NCBI RefSeq assembly: GCF_024400215.1
Contig: NZ_CP053748.1
Span: 5,580,001-5,644,000 of the forward strand
Direction of reading: 5' to 3'
From: Massilia sp. erpn
GTDB lineage: Bacteria > Pseudomonadota > Gammaproteobacteria > Burkholderiales > Burkholderiaceae_D
Length of the DNA stretch: 64,000 nucleotides
The position numbers were made by a program, and so were the translations under genes. The notes below the pieces were generated by a model, which was not told where the DNA came from, did not search any database, and saw nothing but the letters and a program-made list of their open reading frames with translations. Shown here one piece after another: positions 45,593 through 54,814 of this stretch (position 1 is the first letter of the stretch; the number at the start of each line of letters is the position of its first letter).

Positions 45593-47062
45593 ATGAAATC
45601 CCCCTTCCCGCTTGCGGCGCTGGGCCGCGCCCATCCCTCCGCTCTCGCTTCCGCTGTGCTGCCCGCCTTGCTGCTGGCCGCCTGCGGCGGCTCTTCCTCC
45701 GACAATCCAGCCGGCGCCCAGCAGCACCAGGGCTTGCGCATGGCCGCCGCGTCGGCCGCCGCCTCCTGTCCGGCATGGAACAGCAGCCAGGTCTACACCG
45801 CCGGCATGTGCGCCATCTACCAGGGCAAGCAGTACGAAGCCAAATGGTGGAACCAGGGCAGCACGCCGAACCAGGCCGATACTTACGGCCCATGGAAATA
45901 CATCGCCGATGCGCCCGATCCGGACCCGGGTCCTGGTCCCGGCCCTGGCCCTGGCCCGGGACCAGGTGGCGTGCCAACCAAGGCCCAGGCCGAGGCCAAG
46001 GAAGTGGCACTGACCGACAACGACTTCTTCCGCAAGGTGAAGGCTTCCATCCGCACCCTGGACAATGCCGGCGTGGACGCCGTGACGCCGGGCGCGGCCT
46101 CCAATCCGGCCAATGTGAAGCGCGTCGAGCGCCTGCTGCCGGAAACCAAATGGGAGTTCTACTTCTCCATCCGCGAAGCCAGTTACACCTATCGCCGCTT
46201 CCTGCAGGCCATCGCCAAATTCCCCGCCATCTGCGACGACTACAGCGACGGCCGCAATGCCGACGCCATCTGCCGCCACAGCCTGGCCACCATGTTCGCC
46301 CACTTCGCCCAGGAGACCGGCGACCATAACGCCAGCATTCCCCTGCCGCAGTGGCGCCAGGGGCTGAAGTATCTGCGCGAACTGGGATGCGAAGAGAATG
46401 GTCCGGGCTGCGGCTACAACACCGAGTGCGCCGATCCGGTCTTCAATACCGTCTGGACCTGCGGCCGCAATGCCGATGGCAGCTACAAGAAATACTTCGG
46501 ACGCGGCGCCAAGCAGCTGTCCTACAACTACAACTATGGTCCCTTCTCGCAGGCCATGTACAAGGGCGACCAGTCGGTGCTGCTGAAAGACCCCGACCTG
46601 GTGGCGTCGACCTGGCTGAACCTGGCCTCGGCCACCTTCTTCTTCGTCTTCCCGCAACCGCCCAAGCCCTCCATGCTGCATGTGCTGGATGGCACCTGGG
46701 TGCCGAACCAGGCCGACCGCACGGCCGGCGCGGGCAATAACTTCGCCACCACCATCATGATCATCAACGCCGAGTGCGGACAAGGCACCGAGAAGCCGGC
46801 GGCACAGAACCGCATCGACTACTACAAGCAGTTCGCGGCGGACCTGGGCTGGAATATCGGCAGCGAACAGCTGTCCTGCGCCAGCATGCAGCGCTTCGGG
46901 CCATCCAGTTCGGCGGCCTATAACATCTATTGGGAGAAAAACTGGAGTTCGGGCGGCGATTACCAGTGCCAGCTGGTGAGCTATCAGACCCCGTACAGCG
47001 CCCTCATTGCGAGCAACTACGTGAAGTGCGTGGAAAAGAACTGGAATGTCGTGCTGAAGTAA
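45593..47062 (+). CDS. GH19 chitinase, predicted lipoprotein with CBM5/12 domain
   Basis: A 489-residue chitinase of family 19, which has a lysozyme-like fold unlike GH18. The signal ends in LLAAC (Cys31). A CBM5/12 domain (WNSSQVYTAGMCAIYQGK, AKWWNQ, GPWK) and an Asp-Pro/Gly-Pro linker follow. The catalytic domain has AHFAQETGDH with the general acid Glu near residue 240 and YFGRGAKQLSYNYNYG, a GH19 signature. GH19 enzymes invert and also attack fungal walls, complementing the two GH18 enzymes. AAGGAGAC precedes the ATG. Confidence 0.92.
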   Translation: MKSPFPLAALGRAHPSALASAVLPALLLAACGGSSSDNPAGAQQHQGLRMAAASAAASCPAWNSSQVYTAGMCAIYQGKQYEAKWWNQGSTPNQADTYGPWKYIADAPDPDPGPGPGPGPGPGPGGVPTKAQAEAKEVALTDNDFFRKVKASIRTLDNAGVDAVTPGAASNPANVKRVERLLPETKWEFYFSIREASYTYRRFLQAIAKFPAICDDYSDGRNADAICRHSLATMFAHFAQETGDHNASIPLPQWRQGLKYLRELGCEENGPGCGYNTECADPVFNTVWTCGRNADGSYKKYFGRGAKQLSYNYNYGPFSQAMYKGDQSVLLKDPDLVASTWLNLASATFFFVFPQPPKPSMLHVLDGTWVPNQADRTAGAGNNFATTIMIINAECGQGTEKPAAQNRIDYYKQFAADLGWNIGSEQLSCASMQRFGPSSSAAYNIYWEKNWSSGGDYQCQLVSYQTPYSALIASNYVKCVEKNWNVVLK

Positions 47063-47073
47063 GCCTTATTGGC

Positions 47074-47104
47074 CGGCGGGCAGGACATTCCATCCTGCCC
47101 GCCG
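47074..47104. terminator. Perfect 12-bp hairpin after the chitinase cluster
   Basis: CGGCGGGCAGGA (47074-47085) and TCCTGCCCGCCG (47093-47104) are exact complements around a 7-base loop. No T run follows, so it may act as an RNA-stability hairpin or rely on Rho. Confidence 0.6.
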
Positions 47105-47123
47105 ACTCCGGCAACGGCCTGGC

Positions 47124-47507
47124 TTATGCAAGCAGCAAAGGAAAATCGTCTTCACTCATCCTTTGCAGCACCGCTTGCAGTTCCACCTTCTGCGCCGGGC
47201 TATCAAATGCAATCAGCAACTGGCCAGCAACGTTCAGGAATGTTTTTCCCTTCTCAGTGAGACGGATGCAAAGCCCGCCCTCGTCCATCGCCACCGAAGC
47301 GATGCCGCCGTAGCCGGAACGTGCCTGGTCCTCTATCTCGATATGGGCCACGTCCATGCCCAGCTCCTCGTCCTGCTCGTCCGGTTCCAGGGTTTTCTGC
47401 AGCAGGACATACTTGTGCGGCTCTTCGCCGTCATCCAGGAAGCCGATTGTCAGGCTGTACTCATCTTCCTCGATACTGATTGTCTTGGCCGCGATCTTAT
47501 AATCCAT
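47124..47507 (-). CDS. Imm10-like immunity family protein
   Basis: A 127-residue soluble protein. It has the order LQKTLEPDEQDEELGMD, then YGGIASVAMDEGGLCIRLTEKG, as in Imm10-type proteins, which protect against toxins secreted to neighbours. No toxin gene is visible next to it, so it would be an orphan. GGAGG precedes the ATG at 47507. Family assignment is from memory of the pattern, so I rate it moderate. Confidence 0.55.
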   Translation of the reverse strand: MDYKIAAKTISIEEDEYSLTIGFLDDGEEPHKYVLLQKTLEPDEQDEELGMDVAHIEIEDQARSGYGGIASVAMDEGGLCIRLTEKGKTFLNVAGQLLIAFDSPAQKVELQAVLQRMSEDDFPLLLA

Positions 47508-47772
47508 CCTTGCCCTCCTTTTCGGCGCCAATGATAGCTCAGGCTTGGTCACCGCGCAGCGCCCGCTGGCACAATGCGTCCACCCACTCATTGCCGGCAT
47601 CGCCCAGGCAATCCATCAAGGGCCAGCTTTATGCACTTCCAGCCGATCCTGTAATAACCCAGCCCTGCCTACCCCTCTCTATTCAACATGGCCACTTTGC
47701 TTAGAGTTTGAAATAAACTGCAATATGTCAGCCGCTGCATTGCCGGCGCAGTTTGTCCTTAATGAGGAAGAT

Positions 47773-47988
47773 ATGCAGAAACATATTGCAGTAGAAATCA
47801 GTCAACTGATGCGGGAATTTTCAAAAAAACTGAACGATTCGCTGCTCTTGGTGCAAGATAGTGGCGAGCTGGATGATTTTGAAAAATATCGGGAAGATGT
47901 AAGCAAGCTCATGACAATCATGTATCTGGATATCATGAAGCCGATCCACCTTTGCTATCCCGACTTGGAGCCCCCAGGTTTAAGTTAG
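47773..47988 (+). CDS. Small AT-rich gene of unknown function
   Basis: A 71-residue acidic, helical protein (HIAVEISQLMREFSKKLNDS, DFEKYREDVSKLM) with no recognisable family. GAGGAAG lies directly in front of the ATG at 47773; an earlier ATG at 47725 lacks one. The sequence is clearly richer in A and T than its neighbours, which suggests acquisition from elsewhere. It lies between the Imm10-like gene and an MFS exporter. Confidence 0.5.
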   Translation: MQKHIAVEISQLMREFSKKLNDSLLLVQDSGELDDFEKYREDVSKLMTIMYLDIMKPIHLCYPDLEPPGLS

Positions 47989-48093
47989 TAAGCCGGGTTA
48001 TTAGTTGCTGGGAATGACCTGTCCGAGAAGCACAAATCTTCATTTTCTTGCTGCCAAGCTGATGGCACGGGTCGGGGTTAAGTCGGTGCTTCC

Positions 48094-49278
48094 CTAAGAC
48101 TTGAACGCCCGATTCATGCCGAACACCACGCCGGACAAGCAGGCCGCAAGAATGGCCAGCACGGTCCAAGCGAAGGCACCGGAGCCGGCGCGGTCGAGCA
48201 GGATACCGCCCACCACGCCACCGATGGCGACGGCAGTGTTCCAGCCGGTGGTATACATGGATTGGGCCACATCGATGCCGTCGCCAGCAAAGCGCGCCAG
48301 CGCCGTCTGCGTGATGGTCGAGAAGCCGCCCACCGCCACACCCCAGATGGCTGCGGCCAGATACACCATCCACGGCGTCGCGGCCCACAGGCCAAGCAGC
48401 AGCGCGGCCAACGCAAATATCCCGATATTGATCACCCCCAGCCGGCGCACATGGCGGTCGACCAGCAGGCCGACGCACCACAGGCCGGCGATCGAGCCCA
48501 GGCCGAAGACGAACAGCACCAGGTCAACCTTGGCCGACAGGCCTGCAGGCTGCAGCAGCGGTTCGATATAGATGTAGAAAATATTATGCGCGATCACGAA
48601 GCTGAAGACCACGAACAGCACCGCGCGGATGCCGCGCTTGAGGAAAACGCTGCCCAGCGTCTGGCGCCGCTCGCGGCTCTGGCCGGGGTAATCGGGCACG
48701 ATGGCCAGCACCCAGGCCGCCAGCAGCAGCGCCAGGCCGCTCATCAGGCCAAACGCGCCCTGCCAGCCGATCAGGCGGCCCAGCACGGCGCCGAGCGGCA
48801 CCCCCAGCACCAGGGCAAGGGTGCCGCCCGCGCCCGTCAGCGCGATGGCCCGTCCAGCTAGATGCGACGGCGAGATGCGCACCGCATACCCCGCCAGCAG
48901 CGACCAGACGACGCCGCCGAAAACGCCGGCGCAAAAGCGGGCCACCAGCGACACGGTGTAGTTGTCCGACAGCGCGGTCACCAGATTAACCAGCGCAAAG
49001 CCGCAGATGGCGCTCAGCAGAAGTGGACGGCGGCGCAGGCCCTGGGTCAGCAGGGTCATCGGAATGGCGGCGGCAAACGCGCCCACGGCATAAGCGGTGA
49101 TGAATTGTCCAGCCAGGCTTTCGGACACGTTCAAGCCCGTTGCGATGGAAGAGAGCAGGCCGGCCGGCAGAATTTCAGTCAATAGCGTGATGAAGGCGGC
49201 CATGGCCAGAGCCAGCAGCCCGCTGACGGGCAGGCGATCCGCCTCCCGTTGCGGGATGGCGGTAGTTGCGTGATTCAT
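48094..49278 (-). CDS. MFS drug/sugar efflux transporter (DHA1-type)
   Basis: A 394-residue transporter with twelve predicted membrane helices. It starts LPVSGLLALAMAAFITLLTEILPAGLL-like, the DHA1 pattern, then has the RRPLLLSAICG loop-type motif and RISPSHLAGRAIALTGAG. It probably exports small molecules by proton antiport; members of this group export drugs, purines or sugars. It has no obvious partner genes. Substrate is unknown. Confidence 0.85.
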   Translation of the reverse strand: MNHATTAIPQREADRLPVSGLLALAMAAFITLLTEILPAGLLSSIATGLNVSESLAGQFITAYAVGAFAAAIPMTLLTQGLRRRPLLLSAICGFALVNLVTALSDNYTVSLVARFCAGVFGGVVWSLLAGYAVRISPSHLAGRAIALTGAGGTLALVLGVPLGAVLGRLIGWQGAFGLMSGLALLLAAWVLAIVPDYPGQSRERRQTLGSVFLKRGIRAVLFVVFSFVIAHNIFYIYIEPLLQPAGLSAKVDLVLFVFGLGSIAGLWCVGLLVDRHVRRLGVINIGIFALAALLLGLWAATPWMVYLAAAIWGVAVGGFSTITQTALARFAGDGIDVAQSMYTTGWNTAVAIGGVVGGILLDRAGSGAFAWTVLAILAACLSGVVFGMNRAFKS

Positions 49279-49487
49279 AAAACAATATCCTTAGTACAAC
49301 GATTGCTGCGCCATTAGAGGCGCGGTTGCGCCATAGTAACAGCTCCTGTGGAAGTGAATATCTGCCGCAGCGAATAACACCTATGCCTCTGGCGTCATCA
49401 ATATGGCGGCGAACGCCTGCTGTTGGGCTAGCGTGCCATAATGCGCGCGCAGAGTTAGTACAACCTCATACAAAAGCGCAAAGAACA

Positions 49488-49994
49488 ATGACCGAAGAGC
49501 AACTCGAACAACAAGAGTGGGATATCGTCCGGAATTATCTCGTCAGCGCCACCAAGGCACAGCGGCATATCTTTGCTGCGCGCGCCAACTATGACGGCAA
49601 TAGCGAGGCATTTCGTTGGCTCGTCGACAGTACGGAAACCGATCAAGCGACGGCTTTGCTCCTGTACTGGAATCTCGGCGCCGCCTGGTATGTGCAGTTC
49701 GATTCGGCGGAAGCATCCTCGAGCCCAGCCACGTACCAGCTGCTGCGCCTTATCGAGCAGCGCTGCACGGCAGGCTTCTATGAGACTGCCGCCATCTACT
49801 TCAACCCGCATCGCAGCTCGGGGGCGCGGCCAGACGACTATCCGGACATTCCGGTCAAAGTGGCTATTCCCGACATCATGCTGCGCCCTGTCGAAGGCAG
49901 CGAGCGTGTCGACATTGAAGGCGACCCCGAAGGTTACGATGAAGGCCTTCCTTTCGACATTGCGGAGGCAATCTACGCGCTGTACAGCGAATAA
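49488..49994 (+). CDS. DUF4274-like protein
   Basis: A 168-residue soluble protein. Segments QRHIFAARANYDGNSEAFRWLVD and TALLLYWNLGAAWY fit the DUF4274 pattern, and members are often found near toxin-immunity genes. It sits two genes away from the Imm10-like gene. I chose the ATG at 49488; the open frame extends further upstream but lacks a ribosome site. The molecular role is unknown. Confidence 0.55.
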   Translation: MTEEQLEQQEWDIVRNYLVSATKAQRHIFAARANYDGNSEAFRWLVDSTETDQATALLLYWNLGAAWYVQFDSAEASSSPATYQLLRLIEQRCTAGFYETAAIYFNPHRSSGARPDDYPDIPVKVAIPDIMLRPVEGSERVDIEGDPEGYDEGLPFDIAEAIYALYSE

Positions 49995-50026
49995 GGAACG
50001 GCATAAGAACGGTCAGCCAGGTCCGA

Positions 50027-51055
50027 TCACGGCCTGGCATGCGGCCTGGGATCCTGATCCACTTTGCGCAGAAAATCGAAAACGGTTCTGGTGAAGATGG
50101 CGGCCGGCGCGAATTCCACCTTATCCCAGGTATCGGTAGTCTTGTGGTAATCGGGAATGCCCTCGGCCTTGCCGAAGACGCGGTTACTGATGCCGATCTT
50201 GCCGAACGGTCCGGCGTCGTAGGAGAAGCTGCCTTCGTTTTCCGGCGGATACTCGTGCGAATACTCGTCGTCATCGTCATTGACGCCGTTATAGACCTGT
50301 TTGAACCACGTCTCGGCATAGCGGTCGCGCTGGGCCTGGGAATAGCTGCTCCAGCGCTCGAAACCGCGGCCGATCATATCGATGGAAATCATCAGCACGA
50401 TATTCTTGTTGGGGAAGCCGGGCAAAGGATGGGCAACGTGGTGCATTGACCCCATTTCCCCCTGCTCTTCCGCGCCGTAAGCCACGAACATCAGGGTGCG
50501 TTTATTGGCGCCCTTATAGTGGGAAAACATGCGCGCCAGTTCCAGCGTGGCCGCCAGGCCGGACAGGTCGTCATTGGCGCCCGGATAATGGGTACCGCCC
50601 GGTGCGCGCCCGAGGTGGTCGCGGTGGGCGCTGACGACGATGACTTCGCGCGCCAGCGCCGGATCGTTGCCGGGAATGATGCCGATCACATTGCTGGTCG
50701 CCATGCGCTTGCCCAGCAGCGGATTGGCCGGATTGCCATGGCTTTCGCCGTCCGGCTGGGAGATGGTGGTGTAAAAGCGCTGCAGATAGCCGTCGTTCCC
50801 CGCCGCCTGCAGCCCTATGGCCTGGAACTCCTTGACGATGACATCGCGCGAGCGGCTGTCGCCCGCCGTACCGGGCAGGCGGCCTTCATACTCCGCATCG
50901 GCCAGCTCTTCGACCAGATCGCTCATTCTGTCCACATCCACGGCGGGCGGCTGGTCATCGCGGCGCCTGTCGGCAGCGCCCAGATTCAAGGCCAATCCGG
51001 AAAGCAGGCCAGCCGCCAGCAGGCATCGCGCGCCTAGTCGCATCGAAAATTTCAT
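50027..51055 (-). CDS. Secreted M28-family zinc aminopeptidase
   Basis: A 342-residue exported peptidase with a signal peptide in the first ~25 residues. Zinc ligands and catalytic residues fit M28: SAHRDHLG (His, Asp), GANDDLSG (bridging Asp), GAEEQG (catalytic and ligand Glu), SIDMIG, and a late His in DYHKTTDTWD. It should remove N-terminal amino acids in the periplasm or outside. The ATG at 51055 has AAAGG in front; other in-frame ATGs lie upstream. Confidence 0.88.
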   Translation of the reverse strand: MKFSMRLGARCLLAAGLLSGLALNLGAADRRRDDQPPAVDVDRMSDLVEELADAEYEGRLPGTAGDSRSRDVIVKEFQAIGLQAAGNDGYLQRFYTTISQPDGESHGNPANPLLGKRMATSNVIGIIPGNDPALAREVIVVSAHRDHLGRAPGGTHYPGANDDLSGLAATLELARMFSHYKGANKRTLMFVAYGAEEQGEMGSMHHVAHPLPGFPNKNIVLMISIDMIGRGFERWSSYSQAQRDRYAETWFKQVYNGVNDDDDEYSHEYPPENEGSFSYDAGPFGKIGISNRVFGKAEGIPDYHKTTDTWDKVEFAPAAIFTRTVFDFLRKVDQDPRPHARP

Positions 51056-51157
51056 AAAACCTTTCATATATGCCGAAAGACTGGCGCGCAGCCCGCAAGG
51101 TTGCGACCACGGGGTCTTCGTGCTGGTCTGATTCCCGGCCGGCGGCGCCACGTACCG

Positions 51158-51625
51158 CTAAGCGCTTTGGTACAGCCGCCACAGATACGCCAGCAGCAGC
51201 ACCGCAGCCAAGGCGGCCAGGCGCACGATCCAGCCCTGGCGCTGCACGCGGCGCACCTGCTGGCGGCTTTCCACGCGCGCCGCTTCGATCAGCGCCAGGT
51301 CGTCGGGATGGGCATAGGTCAGATCGGGCGTGCGGTAGGTTTCCAGTTCGTCGCCGCGCACGCGCGCTTCCAGCTTGCCGGCCAGTTCCAGCATCAGCGC
51401 AAGAAAGGCCTTGCCGGGATTCTTGGCCCACAGTTCGCCATCCTGCAGGATCATGATTTCGCTGGCGCGGCCTTGCAGCGGCCGGTACAGCCGCAGTTCG
51501 CCGCCTTCACGGTGTTCCGCGGCCAGTTTGCCGTCCATGCCAGCCACGGCGGCGTGGATTTCCTCACGTGAAAGCGGATGCAGTTGTCCATCAATGGTGC
51601 GCAGTATGGTGACGTGGTAGCCCAT
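51158..51625 (-). CDS. Unknown protein with C-terminal membrane helix
   Basis: A 155-residue protein I do not recognise. It is mainly soluble (YHVTILRTIDGQLHPLSREE, ending a long helix QQVRRVQRQG) and has one C-terminal membrane helix (WIVRLAALAAVLLLAYLWRLY). It is upstream of the M28 peptidase on the same strand, 102 bp away, and could be cotranscribed. Confidence 0.6.
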   Translation of the reverse strand: MGYHVTILRTIDGQLHPLSREEIHAAVAGMDGKLAAEHREGGELRLYRPLQGRASEIMILQDGELWAKNPGKAFLALMLELAGKLEARVRGDELETYRTPDLTYAHPDDLALIEAARVESRQQVRRVQRQGWIVRLAALAAVLLLAYLWRLYQSA

Positions 51626-51752
51626 TTTGAGTCGCTGTGGAACGATTGAACGATGTCGGCGATTGTAATCAGATTAATATCAGCCTGCAAACGTTCATTA
51701 CTGTATTAACAATATTCATCTTGCTCGCTGCCACCCAGCGAACGGAGCAAGA

Positions 51753-52436
51753 TCAGATGGGCTTGATCAGCTTCAAATCCATGGCACGGCTGATCGCATG
51801 GCGGGTGCCATACACCTTGAACTTGGACGCCACTTTTTTCAGGTGGAAGTAGACCGTATGTTGCGAGATGCCGAGGATCTGGCCGATTTCCTGGCTGGTC
51901 TTGCCGCTGGCGCTCCACTGCAGGCATTGGCGCTCGCGCGCGGTCAGGCGCGGCACCTCGGCCGGCCAGCTGGCGCGCCAGACGCGGCAAGCCGCCTCAT
52001 GCAGGTAGGAGCCGAGCAGGAACAAGTCGGCGGTGGCGCCCTTGTCGGCATCCTGGTGGAAGTAGAAGTCGATGCGGCTCCAGCCCAGGTCGCTGCGCGC
52101 GGCCATGCTCAGGCCGGACACGATGCCGGCCCCTTGCAGGGACTGGTACACCGGCGCAGCGTCCCCGCCGGCGCACAGGGTGGCGGTATCCCATTCCAGC
52201 GGAATGCCGGAGGCGCCGATATGGCGGCTGACGGGATCGGCCTCGTCGCCGAATTCAGCCATGATGTGCGGCGGCAGCGAGCCGATCGCCTGGCGCTGGC
52301 CGGCCACACTCATTCTGAGCATGAAACTGCTGGCAGGGAAATGCTGCAATAAGTCCTGCGCAGCGGTCGCCAGATCAGGCCATTGCTGCGCCCGCAAAAG
52401 CAAGGCCAGTTGCGAGCGCGAAGGCCGCAGGTGCAT
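51753..52436 (-). CDS. LuxR-type regulator with autoinducer-binding domain
   Basis: A 227-residue regulator. The N-terminal ~150 residues fit the autoinducer-binding fold with an ADPVS Asp-Pro pair and the Trp in GIPLEWD. The C-terminal helix-turn-helix runs from LTARERQCLQWSASGKTSQEIG, as in LuxR. It should bind an acyl-homoserine lactone or similar signal. No luxI synthase is in the window, so it may be a LuxR solo. The start is uncertain: a TTG at 52535 would add 33 residues, and an AGGGGAG motif lies before an in-frame CTG. Confidence 0.8.
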   Translation of the reverse strand: MHLRPSRSQLALLLRAQQWPDLATAAQDLLQHFPASSFMLRMSVAGQRQAIGSLPPHIMAEFGDEADPVSRHIGASGIPLEWDTATLCAGGDAAPVYQSLQGAGIVSGLSMAARSDLGWSRIDFYFHQDADKGATADLFLLGSYLHEAACRVWRASWPAEVPRLTARERQCLQWSASGKTSQEIGQILGISQHTVYFHLKKVASKFKVYGTRHAISRAMDLKLIKPI

Positions 52437-52793
52437 GTCGGTGCCCAGGATAGCTCCCCTTTCTGTATGCAGGTATCGGAAAACTTCGATTAATTGTAAA
52501 CATGGCAATGCTGTATCACCAAGCACTATTTCCAAATTGCAAACAACTAGCCACTCTCAGTAGCACGACCGTGCTGATATTGCACCGCATCAAAATTATC
52601 TTTTCGGTAATTTTGCACTGAAGCGCTTGCTGCATGCCAGTGTTTTTACCCTACGAATTCTGATAGTTCTTTCGGCCTAAATCTTTGTGTCTAAGAAAGA
52701 AAAATTACTGATTTTGTAAATAAATGTTGCAGTCGCAAATGCGAATCAGTATCATTTACTTTTTTATTCAAAGTAGAAAACGGGTAGAAACTG
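52437..52793. promoter_or_regulatory. Intergenic region between LuxR gene and TonB receptor
   Basis: 357 bp without a supported gene, unless the LuxR start lies further upstream. It is AT-rich and must hold the divergent promoters. The Fur-like box at 52741-52759 is the clearest element. Confidence 0.5.
52741..52759. promoter_or_regulatory. Fur-like box upstream of the TonB receptor
   Basis: GCGAATCAGTATCATTTAC resembles the 19-base Fur box (GATAATGATAATCATTATC and natural variants starting GCGAAT). It ends 34 bp upstream of the receptor start, overlapping where the promoter should be. Iron repression of the whole operon is then expected. Confidence 0.6.
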
Positions 52794-54740
52794 ATGTTCA
52801 ATAAGAAAATTCTGGCAGTCGCTCTGGCAAGTATTGGCATGCAATCGGCATACGCGGCCGATGCGGCCGGCATCAACGATATGGATACCGTGGTGGTGAC
52901 GGCGTCGCTGCAAAAGCACACGGTCGCCTCCGCCCCCGCCTTTGCCACCGTACTCAGCGCCGAAGACATTGAAAAATCCCCGGTCAACAGCCTGGCCGAC
53001 CTGCTGCGCGAAACCGTCGGCGTGGCCAACGTCACCGACGACAGCGGCCGCGACCAGATCTCCATCCGCGGCCTGGACGGCAAGTACACCCTGATGCTGG
53101 TCAACGGCAAACGCGTCTCCTCCACCGGCGCCCTGTGGCGCGGCAGCGATTTCGACTTCAATTCCATCCCGCTGAGCAGCATCAAGCGCGTGGAAATCGT
53201 GCGCGGCCCGATGGCCGCCCTGTACGGTTCCGACGCCATCGGCGGCGTGGTCAACATCATCACCAAGACCCCGACCAAGGACTGGAAAGGCAGCGTCACC
53301 GGCGAATACCGCCAGATCGCTTCCGGCGACAAGGGCAATCAGCACAAGCTGAGCGCGAACGTCTCGGGCGCCGTCAACGATGCACTGAGCCTGTCGCTGA
53401 ACGGAGAAATCTACGACCGCGACCCATGGTTCGCGCCAGGCGCCAACCCCACTCTCCAGTCGCCTGCGCTGGAAGAAAAGAAATCGCATAACTTCGTCGG
53501 CAGCGCCACCTGGAAACTGGCGGAGAACCAGAGCCTGGACTTCGACCTGGCCTATGCCAACGACAAGCGTCCTTACGGCGTCTTCTACTACTACTTCGAC
53601 CCGGTCAGCAAATACGAAGCGCGCGATCTGCGCGCACAGGAATCCAAGCGCACCACCTTCGGCGTGACCCATAAGGGCAGCTGGGATTGGGGCAGCACGC
53701 ACGCTTACCTGAGCCGCGAAACCACCAAGATCGACGACTTCAACACCCGCTACAACGCGCCGCAACAACGCAACCTGAAGGAAGAGAACACCTACGCCAA
53801 GTTCTACGCCAACGTCAGCCTGGGCATCAATGCGCTGGCCGCCGGCGTCGACCTGCGCCGCCAGGAAATAAAGGATGCGGTCAGCTTCGTCAAGACCGGC
53901 AAGGCCAAGATCGACAGCTCGGCCCTGTTCGTGGAAGACGAGATCACCCTGAACGACAGCCTGCGCCTGACCCTGTCCGGCCGTGCCGACCATAACGACA
54001 GCTTCGGCAACCACTTCTCGCCGAAGGGTTATCTGACCTATGCGCTGGACAAGGACATCACCATCAAGGGTGGCGTGAGCAAGGCCTTCAAGGCGCCGGA
54101 AGCCTATCAGACCAATGCCGAATACGGCATCATCAGCTGCGGCGGCAACTGCATGTTGTACGGTAATCCAGCGCTGGAACCGGAAACCAGCACCAACTAT
54201 GAAGGCGGCATCGAGATCCGCAAGAAAACCTGGGGCGCCAGCGCCGTGGTGTTCAAGAACGATGTCGACGACATGATCCTCGCCGCCTACGATCCGGCCC
54301 TCAAAATGCGCCGTTGGACCAATATCAACAAGGCCAAGACCAGCGGTCTGGAACTGCAAGGCGATGTGCAGCTGCATCCGCAATTCTCGGTCAGCGCCAA
54401 CTACACCCACCTGAACGCCGACGCGGTCGATAACCAGGGCAAGAAAACCCAGCTCGACAGCCGTCCGAAAAACACGGCCCACGTCAGCTTCGATTGGAAA
54501 CCGCTGCCTTGGCTGACCAGCTCCCTGTCCACCAACTACATCGGCAAGCAGTTCTATGAACAGCACGAGCTGCCGAGCTACACCCGCACCGATCTGGCGC
54601 TGTCGGCCAAGGTGGACAAGGTGGTGCTGCGCTTTGGCGTGAAGAACCTGAGCAATGTGAATCTGGACAAGAAGGACAAGAACTTCCAGAGCAATGAACT
54701 GGGCCGCAACTACTACGCCAGCGCGACTTATAACTTCTAA
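52794..54740 (+). CDS. TonB-dependent outer-membrane receptor (FepA/CirA type)
   Basis: A 648-residue receptor with a signal peptide ending at SAYA and a TonB box (DTVVVTAS). A plug domain (DLLRETVGVANVTDD, ISIRGLDGKYTLMLVNGKR, RGPMAALYGSDAIGGVVNI) and a 22-strand barrel ending in ASATYNF follow. The best fit is the catecholate siderophore/colicin I group. It imports ferric siderophores through the outer membrane using energy from TonB. It heads an iron operon with PepSY genes; a Fur-like box lies upstream. Confidence 0.9.
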   Translation: MFNKKILAVALASIGMQSAYAADAAGINDMDTVVVTASLQKHTVASAPAFATVLSAEDIEKSPVNSLADLLRETVGVANVTDDSGRDQISIRGLDGKYTLMLVNGKRVSSTGALWRGSDFDFNSIPLSSIKRVEIVRGPMAALYGSDAIGGVVNIITKTPTKDWKGSVTGEYRQIASGDKGNQHKLSANVSGAVNDALSLSLNGEIYDRDPWFAPGANPTLQSPALEEKKSHNFVGSATWKLAENQSLDFDLAYANDKRPYGVFYYYFDPVSKYEARDLRAQESKRTTFGVTHKGSWDWGSTHAYLSRETTKIDDFNTRYNAPQQRNLKEENTYAKFYANVSLGINALAAGVDLRRQEIKDAVSFVKTGKAKIDSSALFVEDEITLNDSLRLTLSGRADHNDSFGNHFSPKGYLTYALDKDITIKGGVSKAFKAPEAYQTNAEYGIISCGGNCMLYGNPALEPETSTNYEGGIEIRKKTWGASAVVFKNDVDDMILAAYDPALKMRRWTNINKAKTSGLELQGDVQLHPQFSVSANYTHLNADAVDNQGKKTQLDSRPKNTAHVSFDWKPLPWLTSSLSTNYIGKQFYEQHELPSYTRTDLALSAKVDKVVLRFGVKNLSNVNLDKKDKNFQSNELGRNYYASATYNF

Positions 54741-54814
54741 GTCCCGCAGCTAGCGGTTTTTCGACCGATGCGCTCATGCCCTCTTGCGGGGCATGGGCGC
54801 TTACCGTTTCTACT

